Shown here piece after piece: positions 23,006 to 35,090 of a stretch of 64,000 nt of DNA (position 1 is its first letter; each line of letters begins with the position of its first letter). A model generated the notes under the pieces. It ran no database searches, was not told the DNA's origin, and was given only the letters and a program-made list of their open reading frames with translations. This DNA is from Pontederia crassipes (Eukaryota; Streptophyta; Magnoliopsida; Commelinales; Pontederiaceae). A program made the position numbers and the translations under genes. The stretch covers positions 1,364,001 to 1,428,000 of the forward strand of contig JAUKPH010000027.1 in the NCBI GenBank assembly GCA_030549335.1, written 5' to 3'.

Positions 23006-24551
23006 TTTCTCATTGTAACAATGTCTAGCTAAAGACATTAAAGAAATGCACTTCTTGGGAGGTAACCCAAGCCATTATCAACCTAATCTTTCTGTTTTTG
23101 CAGGAATAAGTGGTGAGGAACATGTTCAATTCACAAGTCTCAAATTCAGGGAGTACCATACCCCCTTATTTTTGATTTTTTCACTGAAAACTTAATAATA
23201 ACTGATAATATCTTTCTCATTATGCTACATTAATCATATCATCATCTGAATTAACATTCATTTCAGTTATCCCAATCTATTATAGCCTAATTTCAGTGAA
23301 TTTCAGAAATTCCCAATGCATTGCTGAATTCTGCACTAAAAAATCTGATTAGTTGCAAATCTGCCATACCAACTGATATCCTTTGTTTCTCTGCAGGATT
23401 AGTTGCAACTAATGAAGATTGGATCACCCAAAGCTTCTGGATGAAATGCCAAGAGGATTCAAGTGCCCAATTCCATGCATTTCACTCCCACCCACCCCTG
23501 TCCCTTGCCTTTTATTTTCAACACTAGGGACAGTGTTGAGAATAAACTTGAGGGAGGAAACCTGGTGCTTTTCTAACCTTTACACCATGTTTTCAATTGA
23601 TTTTAATGTTCATATATCAGTTATCACCAGGTTATCAGTAGATTTTGCAAGTTATCATTGGTTTTCACAAGTTATCACTAGTTATCACTCGGTTATCATT
23701 TTTTGGACCCAACTCAATTCTGAATTCATTTTAACTCTAAAATGGGTAGAATACTTCATTTTGACAGTGGTGCACTCCAATACCAAGTGGCCAACTTGGC
23801 CATTAGCCTTCTTGCTTTAATTGACATTATGAATTCAGATGCATTTGAATGAAATTTTCAGCTGAAAATTTTTCTTTTTTGTGGGTCATACTAGCTGATA
23901 CTTATGGATTGAATTAGTAATATCAGATGTCTAAAAGGGAGTCAAGACTCTTGCTGCCATGTTAAATAGGAAAACTTGACTTTTTGGATAAATGGATCTA
24001 AACTATACTTGAGTTTGAACTATTATTCACTTCATGAACAGGATAGAAAAATGAGAAAAAGGAAAAGTAAAAAGTTGCATGCATGCATAGAAAAAAGGAA
24101 GAGAGCAAAACTTTCAAAGGAATCTCTCTTCAATGCAAAAAGAAAAAAAATAGGAGAGCAAAACTTCCAAAGGAATCTCTCCTAAAGAAAGCATGAATAA
24201 AAATCAGGTGCTAAACCTGTTTATATGCATTTCATGAATAAAAGTCAGGTGTTAAATCTATTTAATCAATTGAAAATATGTTCATGAAGAGATTTGTAGT
24301 TCTACCCCTTTGTAAAGTTGACAATTCTTACAATTCAAACATGTTATTGCTAGTACTTCTTCCATGGCTTAAATTTGCTTTAGCCTCTATGATTCCCTAG
24401 CTAGAAATTGAGTTTTTGAAAAGAATGAAGTGTTGGCAAAGTGGGAAACCCATTGGATTCAATTCAGCTAATCTTTGCTTCATTTGTGGACTTTTAATTC
24501 AAGTTTATCCTTAATTTCTGAATGATTTTGCTTGAGGACAAGCAAAAGGCT
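23006..24551 (+). other. Athila-1 3' non-coding region
   Basis: Begins with the Athila-typical GCACTTCTTGGGAGGTAACC near 23050. It contains CACTAGGGACAGTGTTGAG near 23525 followed by ACTTGAGGGAGG. A cluster of (C)AAGTTATCA(T) words lies at about 23610-23700. No env-like ORF of credible length; small ORFs at 23321-23820 and 23976-24185 have no recognisable domain. Confidence 0.7.
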
Positions 24552-24566
24552 AAACTTGTGGGAGTT
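24552..24566 (+). other. Athila-1 polypurine tract
   Basis: AAACTTGTGGGAGTT immediately precedes the 3' LTR start TGATCACTTGC. Confidence 0.8.
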
Positions 24567-27336
24567 TGATCACTTGCTGATCACTATATGTTTCTAATCC
24601 ATTTTAGATGCGAATCATACATATCGAGTCCCACTTTTGCCTATTTTTGGGCCAATTATACTTGGAATGCATACATTGTGATAACTAGTTGATATTCCTC
24701 ATTTCATACTTAATTCCATATGCATAGAGGTTCTGAAATGCCAAAATCCATTAATATTTAAATTCTATGTCAAGTTATCATTTTGAGGACAAGTTATCAT
24801 TCCTATATATCAAGTTATCATTATTTTGAATGAACTAATTTTCAATGTTTTCTTGCCCTAAATCTATCATTATCATGTATAAATCATATTTGGATAGTCA
24901 CATCTCAACTTGTGCAAAGTTTTAAACCCATTTGAACAAGTTATCATTTTTCAAGTGCCAAGTTATCGTAAAAGGGCAATTCTGTCATTTTGACATGCAA
25001 AACCATTAATTCTTCACAGGAACCTTAAGCAATCATCTTGTTATTGTTCTAACTCATTGCTGGTCAAATTTTATCACATTTGGATAACCACAACTCAAGT
25101 TATCACAAATTATCATTTTTAAGTCATATAAGTTATCGTTTTTGGGCACCCAAGTTATCACTTCTTAAAAATCTCATTCATATTTGATTTCTGAATGCAC
25201 TCACTTGTTACTCTAGTCCATTTGATGCTTCTAATGCTTTGAATCACTTGCATTTGGATAGTTTCCTTGATTTGTGACAAGTTATCATTCCGGGCCCCTT
25301 AATTCATTAATTTTGATACAAGTTTTCATTCCTGCACAACACCTAATACCATTTGATATCTGAGCTAGCAATTATCATCATCTTAATCTTTATTTGTCAA
25401 AACACCATTCAAGGGCTTTGATGCTTGCTGTTTGAGGATTTGTAGCAGGGAGAAAGGTGGCCAAAAAGTGGAAAAAGTAGGGGGACCATCTACTTTTTCC
25501 TGCACAAAAAGGAATCTGCAGTTGGAATTTCTGCAGGTGGACAGGTGGCTGAAATCAAAGGATAAGGAACATTATGATGCTGATCCAAGGGTGGATAGGA
25601 GTCATATAAAAGGGGAATTTCTGGAGGAGAGAAAGGGGGGGGGGGGGGCTGGACATTGAAGGGTTTGGAGCAAGGAAGGAGGGCTGCTGCTGGCCGAGAG
25701 CTTCAAGCATCAATGATTTGTATCTGTTCCTCATTCTCTTTGATGTCAAGCTTTGTAAACATGAGGAGCTAAACTCCATTTCTTCTAGGATAGGGTAGTA
25801 GTTTAGATTAGTTTTGGATGGATATGGACAGAATTGTAATCCTGCACTTTAATCAAATCTGTTTTCAGATTTCAGAACCATTTTGCATTGATTCATGCCA
25901 TTGATAGGTCTTATTTGTAATCTATAACTGAGAGGTTATCTTTAGATCTAGCTCTTTTCAGAGATGAATTAGGAATCAATGGCATGTTACTGGATTTCAT
26001 TTTATTGCAATCTGATTTCTTATTTCCTGTTTTCTGAATTCCTGAATCTGATTTCTGATTTTTATGGCTGTTGAATCTATTCTCCACTCACAATCTAATT
26101 AATTGAGTCCTTGGGAAGTTGCTATTATTCCTATCTTGTTCAGGAATGAATCAAGATGCTTGGACAATCATTTGACTCAAATCAGATTGTTCCACTGATT
26201 TCTGAAATGAAAACCTGAATTCTGATTTCCTGTAGGAACTATTTTATCAATTGAACCCCCTGATTTTATTCAATCATTGAAAGATGAACCTTAGGGATCT
26301 CTTGCAGTCCAGAGATGGGTCAAGAAGCAATTGATAAACCTGATTCCATGGATTAGTATTTCAGATTTCTGATTCAATGAATAATGTTGCTGATTTCCTG
26401 AATTGCAGATTTCTCTTTTCTGGTTTCTATTTGAATTCTGATTTCCATTGTCAAGCCTCAACTTAATCCACTACTGAGAGGTAGTCATTAGGTCATCCTT
26501 GAGATCCAGAGATGGGCCAAGGAGCAATGGCAATTGTGAATTCCTGTGGTCATATGCTTTGCATTTCCAATTGAGTTATGTTTGTGTGGATTTCATTTTC
26601 CTTGCAACCGAGTGGTTGAATTCAAATCCCCCTGGAATTCAGAGATGAATCAAGGAGCACAAGCACCATTATTGGATAGATTTCATACTGGTTTGATTGT
26701 TTGGAGTGGTTCCATCTTTTTAAGATTGCAATTTCAAGTTATCATTTCAGAATTTCTTTGAATTGTAAAAATCAGCATTGAGCCTTCATTTGAATCCACT
26801 GATAACTTGATTTTCAGTGAGGACCCTCTTTTGATTCAACCTAGCTAACAACTATATGATCATATATTGCTTAGTTAGAGGTCAATTGAGCTGTGGGAAC
26901 AACCATTTTCAGGTTGAATCAAAAGTTGGACATTTAATGATAACTTGATCCATTTCATCCTTAATTAATTTAGATGAACCCCAAATCCTAGAAGAACCTT
27001 CCTCATTGATAGTTGAACCTTTTTAGACTTCATTCTAGCATTTATAACTCAGTTTTGATGAATTTTCAAAACCCAAAAATCTGTTATCATTTCACTTTCC
27101 ATTAAAAACCTGTTTTCATTTCTCTTTGAAAATCTGTTTTTAGCCATTATAGTAGAACTAATTTAGATTATTTTAGGGTGCCTTATACTTCAAATTCTTG
27201 TGGATACGACAACCTGAGTCTACTACAACTTACCTGTGCACTTGCAGCCAGTGAGTTGGGAGACCAAAATTAAAGAAATTGACCCTTTTACTTAATTTCA
27301 GCAAGTTATCACTAGAAAATCCAAATATCACTATCA
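24567..27336 (+). repeat. Athila-1 3' LTR (complete, 2770 bp)
   Basis: Starts TGATCACTTGC and ends ATCACTATCA. The upstream third holds at least ten copies of an AAGTTATCA word (24770-25335). A TATA-like box is at 25604-25613. Part of the sequence from 26236 on is shared with the 5' remnants. Short ORFs inside are LTR sequence. Confidence 0.92.
25604..25613 (+). promoter_or_regulatory. Putative TATA box of Athila-1 3' LTR
   Basis: ATATAAAAGG lies mid-LTR, before a G-homopolymer at about 25637. It is the only strong TATA match in this LTR and is missing from the truncated 5' LTR. Confidence 0.55.
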
Positions 27337-27480
27337 CTATCGACGGCGTAGCAACTAACATTATTAAAAAAATAATTAATATAATTAATTGAGAAATGTC
27401 AATAATAATAAATATATCACCTGGCGTAAGATGTCGCTTACCAACGCTAGAATGTGGTGAAGCATCTGGCATAATCTCAT
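27337..27480 (-). pseudogene. CACTA-B TNPA-like gene, upstream exons cut by Athila-1
   Basis: On the minus strand this matches CACTA-C 44571-44725 closely (GCTTCACCACATTCTAGC, TCTCAATTAATT, GCTACGCCGTCGATAG). It is therefore the same gene region just upstream of the part lost at the left junction. Athila-1 begins right after CTATC. Short, with no complete exon. Confidence 0.65.
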
Positions 27481-27814
27481 TTTATCACCAAGAATGTGGA
27501 AGTACATGAATTTATTCATAAGTTAACTTAACAATTAACATAAGTTAACTTAACTTAAGTAATACTTAACTTAAGTACTACTTAGCTTAATTTATAACAT
27601 GAATAAGTAATACTTAACTTAATCCCTAAGATATTATACTTAATATTATACTTAATAAGTAATACTAACTTGATCTAAAGAGATGATAATTAACTTATGT
27701 ACTACTTAATTTAACATGATAATAACATGAATAAGTAATACTTAACTTAACATGAATAATTAACTTAATTTAACTTCATGCATTAATAATTAACTTAATT
27801 TACATGGTGGCGGG
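27481..27814. other. AT-rich spacer in CACTA-B
   Basis: Built from repeated AACTTAACTTAAGTA words. No coding sequence; probably intron or spacer of the TNPA-like gene. Confidence 0.6.
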
Positions 27815-28510
27815 CTAGTACCTTCTTAACCGGAGGACGACGAAGGGCGGAGGGCGGCCGAGACGGCGGTGGGCAGTGGCGACGGAGGTGGACGTCGACG
27901 GTGGAGGGAAGACGCGGCAGAGGGCGGATGAGGCGACGGTGGAGGCGACCCCCGGTCGAGGGCGGGCGTCGAGGAGTAGGATGACGTGGCGGTGGGCGAT
28001 GCGGCAGCGGTGGATGCCAAGGGCGGCGGTGGAGGCGGACGACGCGACGGCGGAGGCGACTCGCGGTGGAGGGCGGGCGTCGGGGAGGCGGACGACGCGG
28101 CGACGGAGGCAACCCGTGGTGGAGGGCGGGCGTCGGGGAGGCGGATGATGCGGACGACGCGGCGGTGGAGGCGGACGACGCGACAGTGGTGGACGCCAAG
28201 GGCGGCGGTGGAGGTGGACGACGCGGCGGCGGAGGCAACCCGCGGTGGAGGGCCGACGTCGGGGAGGGAGGGAGGAGGAGGAGGAGGCGAAGGGCGGCGG
28301 TCGAATGCGAAGGGCGGCAGAGGCGAATGGCGGCGGAGGCAAAGGGCGACAGCGGCGGCGGTGGAGGGCAGTCGTTGGGCGTCGGACGTCGGGCGAAGGC
28401 CGAAGGCAGCAGTGGAGGGCATCGGAGGTCGGGCGCCGGAGGTCGGGCGCCGGGTGACGGGCGCCGGAGGTTGGGCGTCGGGGCGCGTCGGGCATCGGGC
28501 GATGGTAAAC
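27815..28510. repeat. GC-rich tandem block of CACTA-B
   Basis: Imperfect units built on GGCGGTGGAGGCGACG and GAGGGCGGGCGTCGGGGAGG. All six frames stay largely open (predicted Arg/Pro/Ser-rich proteins on one strand, Gly/Arg on the other), so the overlapping ORFs are not taken as genes. CACTA-C and CACTA-D have the same kind of block in the same place, upstream of the TNPA-like exons. Confidence 0.75.
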
Positions 28511-28554
28511 AGTAAAAGTGAAAACGAAGAAGAGGGGTTAGGAGTTTAAGTAAT

Positions 28555-30566
28555 TTTTAGCATCACAAAGTAACGAGACGCTACGTAGACGCCATGTAAG
28601 CGCCGTCATTGTCACAATTCGGCTAGCACGGCGCTATAGAGATGCTAATGTGTCGCTACGACAATGTAGCGACACCATAGCGTCGTCGGGGCGTCTCAAT
28701 GGTGTAGTGTCTCATCATCGCGACCCCATTGAGATGCTCATTAAAAGTTTTTTCAAATTTTTTTAGTATGTATGGAATTTTATTTATCAATGTAACGTCT
28801 CATCGCATTATGCTCCGTTCCAATTGTTTTATTTTCTTCCGATAATCTATCATGTATGTATACAAAATTATAAATATGTATGTATATGTGTATATAACAC
28901 AATTGTGTGTGTATATATATACATATGTAATATATGCGTACGTATATATATGTCTACGTGTGAGAGATTAAGTTACAACAATGTGTTTTGTCTATATGTA
29001 TTATAAATATATATGTGTATGTATATGTCTATACATGTGCGAGTCATATATATATAGATAACATGTATATGTATATGTATTCGAAGTGAATATATATATG
29101 TGTATTTGTTTATATGTGTCAGATTAGGTTATAATAATATGTATATATGCACTTATTATATATAAGTATCAACATATACGCGTATTTATATGTCTATATG
29201 TGCCCGATTGAGCGAGGGGTAAAAAGTCAGCGTAGGAGGCGCAATACAGACGCCATTGAGTCGCTAGATTCATTTAGCGACACCATAGCGCCGAACTAGC
29301 GTCGCAAACAATATGACGTCTAGAATATGTGACGCTAGAGAGACGTCCATAGTGTCATCATAGCGGCGACACAAGCTGCGGCGCTCGTTAAACGCTATGT
29401 GGGCGCTATTGAGTGTCTACTGTGATGCTAAAATATCACTCACTTAATCAACCATCGTAATCCCATGATTAAGTATATAATAATAATATATGCATAATTA
29501 AGATATTATATATATTATATGCATAGATAACATAAATAATATAGGTAACAAATTATATTTAGGAACACTCTTATCATGTAAAAATACATATATATATAAT
29601 CGTGTAATTAATACATATATATGTTGATATTATGCTATTGATAATATGTTTATAATCGTGTAATTAATACTAATATAATATTTAATGAATTTATTGATTG
29701 ATATATAGTATATATAATATAGTGTTTAAATATATACAGTAGCGTCTCCTTTGTTTGAGACGCCATATAGCGTCGCTTTAGAGTCTTCAGACATGAGACG
29801 CTAGTGTCACGTCTAAAGTGGTCGACGACAGAACGGCGCTAGGTGCTGCCGCACATTTACGGTTCGTGACACGAAATAATAGCGTCTACGTAACGTCTCG
29901 ATTGCGCTAGAGAGTTAACGTCAACCCGCTGAATAGCTAAGAAGACGCATAATTAAGATATATGCATAATTAAGATATTATATATATTATATGTATAGAT
30001 AACATAAATAATATAGGTAACAAATTATATATTTAGGAACACTCTTATCATGTAAAAATACATATATATATATATATAATCGTGTAATTAATACATATAT
30101 ATATTGATATTATGCTATTGATAATATGTTGATAATCGTGTAATTAATACTAATATAATATTTAATGAATTTAATTATTGACATATAGTATATATAATAT
30201 AGTGTGTAAATATATACGGTAGCGTCTCATTAGCGTCTTCCATATAGCGTCTCTTTAGAGTCTTCAGACGTGAGACGCTAGTTTCGTGTCTAACGTGGTC
30301 GACGCCATTACGGCGCTAGGTGCTGCTGTGCATTTGCGATTCATCGCGCGAAATAATAACGTCTATGTATTGTCTCGATTGTGCTACATTTAACGTCAAC
30401 TTGCTGAGTAGCTAAGAAGACGCGAATGAGACGCTATCGAGAGGCAAGTGGCGTCTGATTCTCGTGACGCTAAGTAGACGCAATGGAGGCGCTAGTGGCA
30501 TCTTTATAGCGTCACTGTTTTTGGAGGCGCTACATTGCGTCGCTAATCGCCAATTTTCTTGTAGTG
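28555..30566. repeat. CACTA-B right subterminal region with tandem ~460-bp modules
   Basis: AT-rich filler (TATATGTATATGTG words, 28800-29200) alternates with dense AGCGTC/GACGCTA motif clusters. A module of about 460 bp (from near 29487 to 29945) is repeated at about 29962-30425, with the same CATATAGCGTC and GGTCGACG landmarks. The same modules occur inverted in CACTA-D (50240-50760). Confidence 0.75.
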
Positions 30567-30569
30567 CGT

Positions 30570-31293
30570 ACTCCTTGCACAGTCTCAAAATGATTATAAT
30601 TTAGGCGTACTCCTTGCATAGTCCAAAAATAACTATAGTTTAGGCGTATTCTATGCACTACTGTAATATGAACTAGGTCTAGGCATACACTATGCTGTAA
30701 CCAGATGGTTTGTTATAAATGACACCAAACGAAAATGCAACTCAATACATCCAACATCACAGATGAACACAATAATTTTAACATGGAAAAACCTCAAATC
30801 AAGGGTAAAACACCACGGGGTTGAAATCAACCCAAAATCTTCACTATGTGATAAATGTTCTTCCACAAACAAGCTTAACAACAAGCACTTTTCATCTACA
30901 TCAAGCAATAAGATGAAACTGAAAGTGTGAAAGATAAATCATCATAATAGAGTGCCAACAAAGTTTTTTGGAGACTGAAACGAGATCTTGAAACCACACA
31001 AAGTCTTCTTTCTTCCCTTTTCTTCTTCTCCACAACCCTTCCTTCTCCAACTGGCAGCAGCAGCTCAAAAGGAGATGAAGAACCTATTTTTCTGCTAGAA
31101 AGACAAAATGGCAGCAACAATAAAAAAATGAGCATAGCACCTGTTCTGCACACTCACGAATGGAACAATCCATTCTCTTTTCACTTTTCCCTTTTTGTCT
31201 CTAGTGTGTTCAGCTACACAAGCTCACACACACAAAATAAAAATCCTACCAATGAGATGAGTGGAATTCCCACATGGAGGGGACCACCCAACA
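30570..31293 (-). repeat. Copia-1 5' LTR, outer part
   Basis: Resumes the LTR after CACTA-B. The first ~110 bp, with 7780-7792, are three to four units of an AATTTAGGCGTACTCCTTGC repeat, so the CACTA hit a small tandem repeat. The rest matches 1-556. Ends ACCACCCAACA at 31293; the next base belongs to the SPH pseudogene. Confidence 0.9.
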
Positions 31294-31532
31294 GTGCCCT
31301 CCGAGCCATTGACCATCCATTGTAGGTCTTAAGCGAAGGATCTTGGTGAGCACATTTTTAAGTCTGCAGGGGTCGTATGGTTGGAGTTTTCACACCACCT
31401 TCTTCGCCAATACATTATATTGGTGCAGTATGTATGCAAATGCATATAATATCCATGAAGATCGTATCAATGTCTTTAGTGGGAGGCGAGGAGATAACCA
31501 CATGTGCACTCAAAACTATTTTTGGAGCATTA

Positions 31533-34500
31533 TAACACTACAAGAATTTGTAGTTTAAATGACGATTGCTATAAATAGTAAACGTCATTAATACTTGATT
31601 ATTTTGCAACATCTAATAAACATCTTCTAAAGTGATATTTTAGGGACGTTTCCTAAAATAATATTTTTCCAACCCTTGATTTACTTTGATCTCTAAAAAA
31701 GCTACTTGCAGAAACCATGGTCGATGGCTAAATCAATTGGTTGTCTACTAGTTGCTTGGCTTCCTCCAGCGATTGAGCATGAAATCTTTGGAGGCAGAAG
31801 GCGTGGTCGACGACGAGGGCCTTGGCTGCCGCTTCGTTGTCTGATGCTTGGCTGACGACAAGGGCATCATTGATGGTAGTATGCTTCTCCTTCCCATCCT
31901 CTTCTCCAACTTCTCTTACTCTTCCAGATGCCGTACTCTTCTAGCTGCCTTGCAAACTCGGAATCAAGTCCGACGATTGATACTCCAGTGTGGTACAACA
32001 ATTTCCTTTTAAATGTCCCTTTACCGAGCCTATAAAAATTGTTTTATTCATCACTTTCTGCAATAGTCTGCTCATTAATTGTTTTTTAGTGCCTCTTTGG
32101 TAATCTGAAAAAAAAAATGCTCAGATGCCCTACTCTTCTAGCTGCCCGGCAACTGCCCTACTCTTCCGTCTGCCATGATGTGGAGTGCGCCATCTTTTCT
32201 TTTCTATACTGGCTGCTGATGAAGTTGGAACTGGAATCTTAAGTTTGATATTTATGGTGAACTGCTCAAGATTGGTGGAGGAAAGGAAAGGTGCATTCCT
32301 ATCTTTTAGTTGGTTTGTTATTGTTAGTATTAGTGTGTAACTATAGGTGCTACATGTTTGTTTAAATTCTCAACCGAAGAGCTCACTGTATTTATTGTAA
32401 TTACAATTAGTCCACTATGGCCTTTGCATTACATAGGAATAAAATAGGATAATGTCTTGTCATTAGGTTAAATCATGTACTCAATAAATTTCTCTTGCTT
32501 AATCAGTGAAAGTTTATATTATACTTTTTCCATCTTCTTAGGAGTAATTATAGTTTAGAATTTTTCCTGAACACACTAAGGCATCATTCCAACTAAAAGT
32601 ACAACTATAATACAAATTAAATACTTTTTGAGTGCCAAGTAAAAACTACAATGTGCAAAATAAGAAGAAATCAGCATGCTTACAGAAGTTATTTTTTCCT
32701 ATTTTTTATTTTGCTTTTACTTTTATGCATTCTAGAACGAGTGATCTGATTTATTATTTCACTTTTCTTTCAGCTTATTTTGCCTAGAGATAGATCTCTT
32801 AATTGATATAACAAAAATATCTATATATTGCAGTTGGTTGTCCGGGAACAAACTCTTTGAATTAATTCATGCAATGAGCTAATTGAAATATCTGTTTTCT
32901 CTGTAAGCTTAGAATTTAGCTTGTCTCTTCATCAATGTCCAAATCACAAACTCTATTTTAATTGCTCTATTTTGACATTTTGCCAATGGTTAAAGGCTTT
33001 CACAAGACAACGAGCTCATTGGATCAATCCCGACGACATTAGGAACACTTGAGAATCTAAAAGAACTGTAATTATCTTTCACCAAAAAACTTGTCAATTT
33101 TGTGTTCAATCATTTTGTTTCTCCTAATGTATTATATTTTTACATATTCATTCTTCGGAAGATATTTTTTTAAGGGTTCTCACGATAATTGTGAAAGATA
33201 ACTTATTGTCCATCATATGGATTTCACTTGTTTATTCTACTTTATTACTTGAATCTTAGCTATTATTTACCTCTAATAATCTGGCAACTGGTTCTGGGAT
33301 TTTAATCTTGGTCAGAAGAAATGGGTCAATATTCATCATAAGGATGGCTACACAAGCCATTAATAATGGTACTTATCAAATTAAATTTCTGAGATCTGTT
33401 TGTTGATCAAATTTCTTTTACCCTTTGTGCAATTAGCTTTAATTGACCTTCCATCTTATCCATTTATTTCTCATTTTTCAGTTATCCCAAATAGATAAGT
33501 TCAACATATTATCTGTGTGGAAGGCTGAATTTGAGATCTATTTAGAGCTACACTTACATGATTTGCATTCATTTTGGTTTAGGTTATAGTGATTTGATTT
33601 CTTGGCAGTGCGAGCCTTTTTATTGGGGTTCATAGTGATTTTTTAAAGAAACAATAAGAATGACTGGGAATGATATAAGAATGACTGTGAATCTATATTC
33701 TTGAAAATAATGATTTTGGTATCTTTATTAGATTGGAATGGCAGACTTTTTGTTGGTTTTGCTGGATTCCTTTTAGGCTACTGGGACTTCAGGAAGTTCT
33801 TGTGAAAAGTAAGTTTTAAATCTACTCAGTCATCTTTGTTTTAAATTTGTTGTTAAACTTTCTTTGCCATTATTTTATGATTTGGTTATCTAACTTTTGT
33901 GGGTATGTACTAAGTTGAATGAGATTCAAATATGAGAACTCATCATCAATTTGCTATTTTGGTTTCTACTAACTTGACTTTCCCTAATCATAGGGCAGTG
34001 ATTATTAGTAAAATTGAGATAATAACAGTTATCTAGAGTTATATAGGTCCAGTTAATATTTTGGTGAACACATGGAGTGGGCAATTACTATCATATGGAG
34101 TTGATTTAGGTGTCATTCCTATCAAGTTGAAGTCCTATCCTATCATGGAGAGTATGTTAGCCCTATATATAGTTAGTATCCATGTTGAAGTAAAAATGTT
34201 TTTAATCAAATCTGTTTCATAAAGATTTGTTTTATGTTCCATTATTAATAACATTTTTTCCTTTGCTTTACAGGGTCTCTAAAATTGATTCGTCAAGACT
34301 ACCATGCCTGAAAATATGAATGACGAAGATAGTTATTGTCTCCTAATACCTTTCTTGAAGATGTGTTAATGTTTGGCAAACTAATGGATGTAATAGTATT
34401 TTTGTGTCGTCTTCGTACTTTGTCAGATAAAGCATCTTAGTTTTTAAAATGAGAATGACATTGAACTTTATAATATATTTTTTAAAATCACTAATATGAT

Positions 34501-35090
34501 TTGATGATGTTTTAGTTGTTATTATTGGCGTAATCTTCTTACTTATAGAAATTATATAATTGTTATATTCTAATTCACCTATCGATATGTTTTAATATAA
34601 CAATTGTATTATGTATAAAATGTAAAAAATTGATATTTTGATGCAGTAAGGATGTTTGAATGTTGTCAATACGATCTTCAAATGTAAAGTCTCATCCAAT
34701 TCCTTTAAAGGAATTATGAAATGTTACACATTTTATAATATTAGTGACGTTTATTGAATGTCACAAAAATAAAATTCTGGTGACGTTTAAACATCATTAG
34801 TAATTTATCTTTCGTGACATTTAAAATAACTTTAAAGGTTACGATTGATATTTTGGCGACGCTTAAATGTCGCTTTAGCATAACATTTAGAGACGGTTAC
34901 ACGTCATTGAAACATCAAATTTTTGTGATGTTAAACTTTTGGCGACGTCTAATGAATATGCATCATACAAACTTTCTATGACTAAGTTATGGTGACATCT
35001 GAAGCTGACGTTTGTTAAACGTGTCAAAAGAGTTTTGGCGGCATTTAATCTAGTTTAAGCGACGTTTGTTGGACGTCACTAATGTCAAAA
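31533..35090. mobile_element. CACTA-F: CACTA-like element carrying LRR exons, in the SPH pseudogene
   Basis: The left terminus CACTACAAGAATTTG starts at 31536. Both ends are rich in TGACGTTTAA-type repeats (31560-31680 and 34740-35090). The right terminus is worn: reading inward from 35090 the complement gives AATTTTGACATTAGTGACG, which aligns with the left end after its first ten bases. A TTA trinucleotide on both sides (31530-31532, 35091-35093) could be the 3-bp duplication. No transposase is seen. The interior holds introns and exons of an LRR-type gene on the plus strand. Confidence 0.65.
32834..33067 (+). pseudogene. Captured LRR-receptor gene fragment (two exons) inside CACTA-F
   Basis: Two exon-like blocks of the same phase are bounded by AG and GT. 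The second, 32996-33067, is exactly 72 nt and reads LSQDNELIGSIPTTLGTLEN then LKEL, a perfect plant LRR unit (LxxNxLxGxIPxxLGxLxxLxxL). The first, 32834-32893, is 60 nt and reads WLSGNKLFELIHAMS, stop, LKYL: an LRR with a four-codon deletion and a nonsense codon. In-phase 72-nt LRR exons are typical of SERK-like and related LRR receptor genes. A weaker third candidate is near 33265-33330 (NNLATGSG). Because introns are kept, capture was at the DNA level. Not functional. Confidence 0.7.

Larger units (their letters stand above)
9737..27336 (+). mobile_element. Athila-1: Ty3-gypsy retrotransposon (Athila type) inside CACTA-B
   Basis: Landmarks: truncated 5' LTR (9737-10336 and 16907-17418), PBS (17425-17442), gag, protease, RT, RNase H and integrase (17579-23005), the conserved post-integrase 'CTTCTTGGGAGGTAACCCAAG' type segment (about 23050), PPT (24552-24566) and a full 2770-bp 3' LTR (24567-27336). 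The right junction is clean against CACTA-B coding text (CTATCGACGG). At the left, the first ~1670 bp of the LTR and roughly 600 bp of CACTA-B are missing, so no target duplication remains. The two LTR copies are very similar where both exist, so the insertion is fairly young. Confidence 0.9.
7793..30566 (-). mobile_element. CACTA-B: 22.8 kb CACTA element with two nested Athila retrotransposons
   Basis: The termini are CACTACAAAAAAATTGGCG at the left and its complement CGCCAATTTTCTTGTAGTG at the right. A perfect 3-bp target duplication CGT flanks it (7790-7792 and 30567-30569). The element proper (about 5.2 kb without the nested Athila) has subterminal AGCGTC-type arrays at both ends, a GC-rich tandem block (27815-28510) and a TNPA-like gene on the minus strand split by Athila-1. 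No catalytic TNPD-like transposase was seen. It shares ends and gene with CACTA-C and CACTA-D. Confidence 0.92.
1..31293 (-). mobile_element. Copia-1: Ty1-copia LTR retrotransposon (TNT1/Tork-like), 3' end off the window, heavily interrupted
   Basis: A minus-strand copia element. Its landmarks in element order are: 5' LTR (31293 down to 30570, then 7792 to 7711), PBS complementary to initiator tRNA-Met (7706-7695), gag, protease, integrase, RT and RNase H (7686 down to about 580), polypurine tract (570-557), and a 3' LTR that leaves the window at base 1. CACTA-A, MULE-A and CACTA-B are inserted in it. It lies inside an SPH pseudogene: coding sequence resumes directly at 31294. The other flank is outside the window, so its target duplication cannot be read. 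The frames carry many stops, so it is dead. Lineage is inferred from the integrase and RT text. Confidence 0.9.

Noticed and set aside
27795-28549. Overlapping long ORFs on both strands (up to 226 codons)
   Set aside because: All lie in the GC-rich tandem block of CACTA-B; open frames in several registers come from repeat composition, with no domain or start context.
31676-32160. Reading this part of CACTA-F as the LRR gene's signal peptide exon
   Set aside because: Only loose similarity to the N-terminal LRR region (for example near 31960-32000) with broken frames; not strong enough to call.
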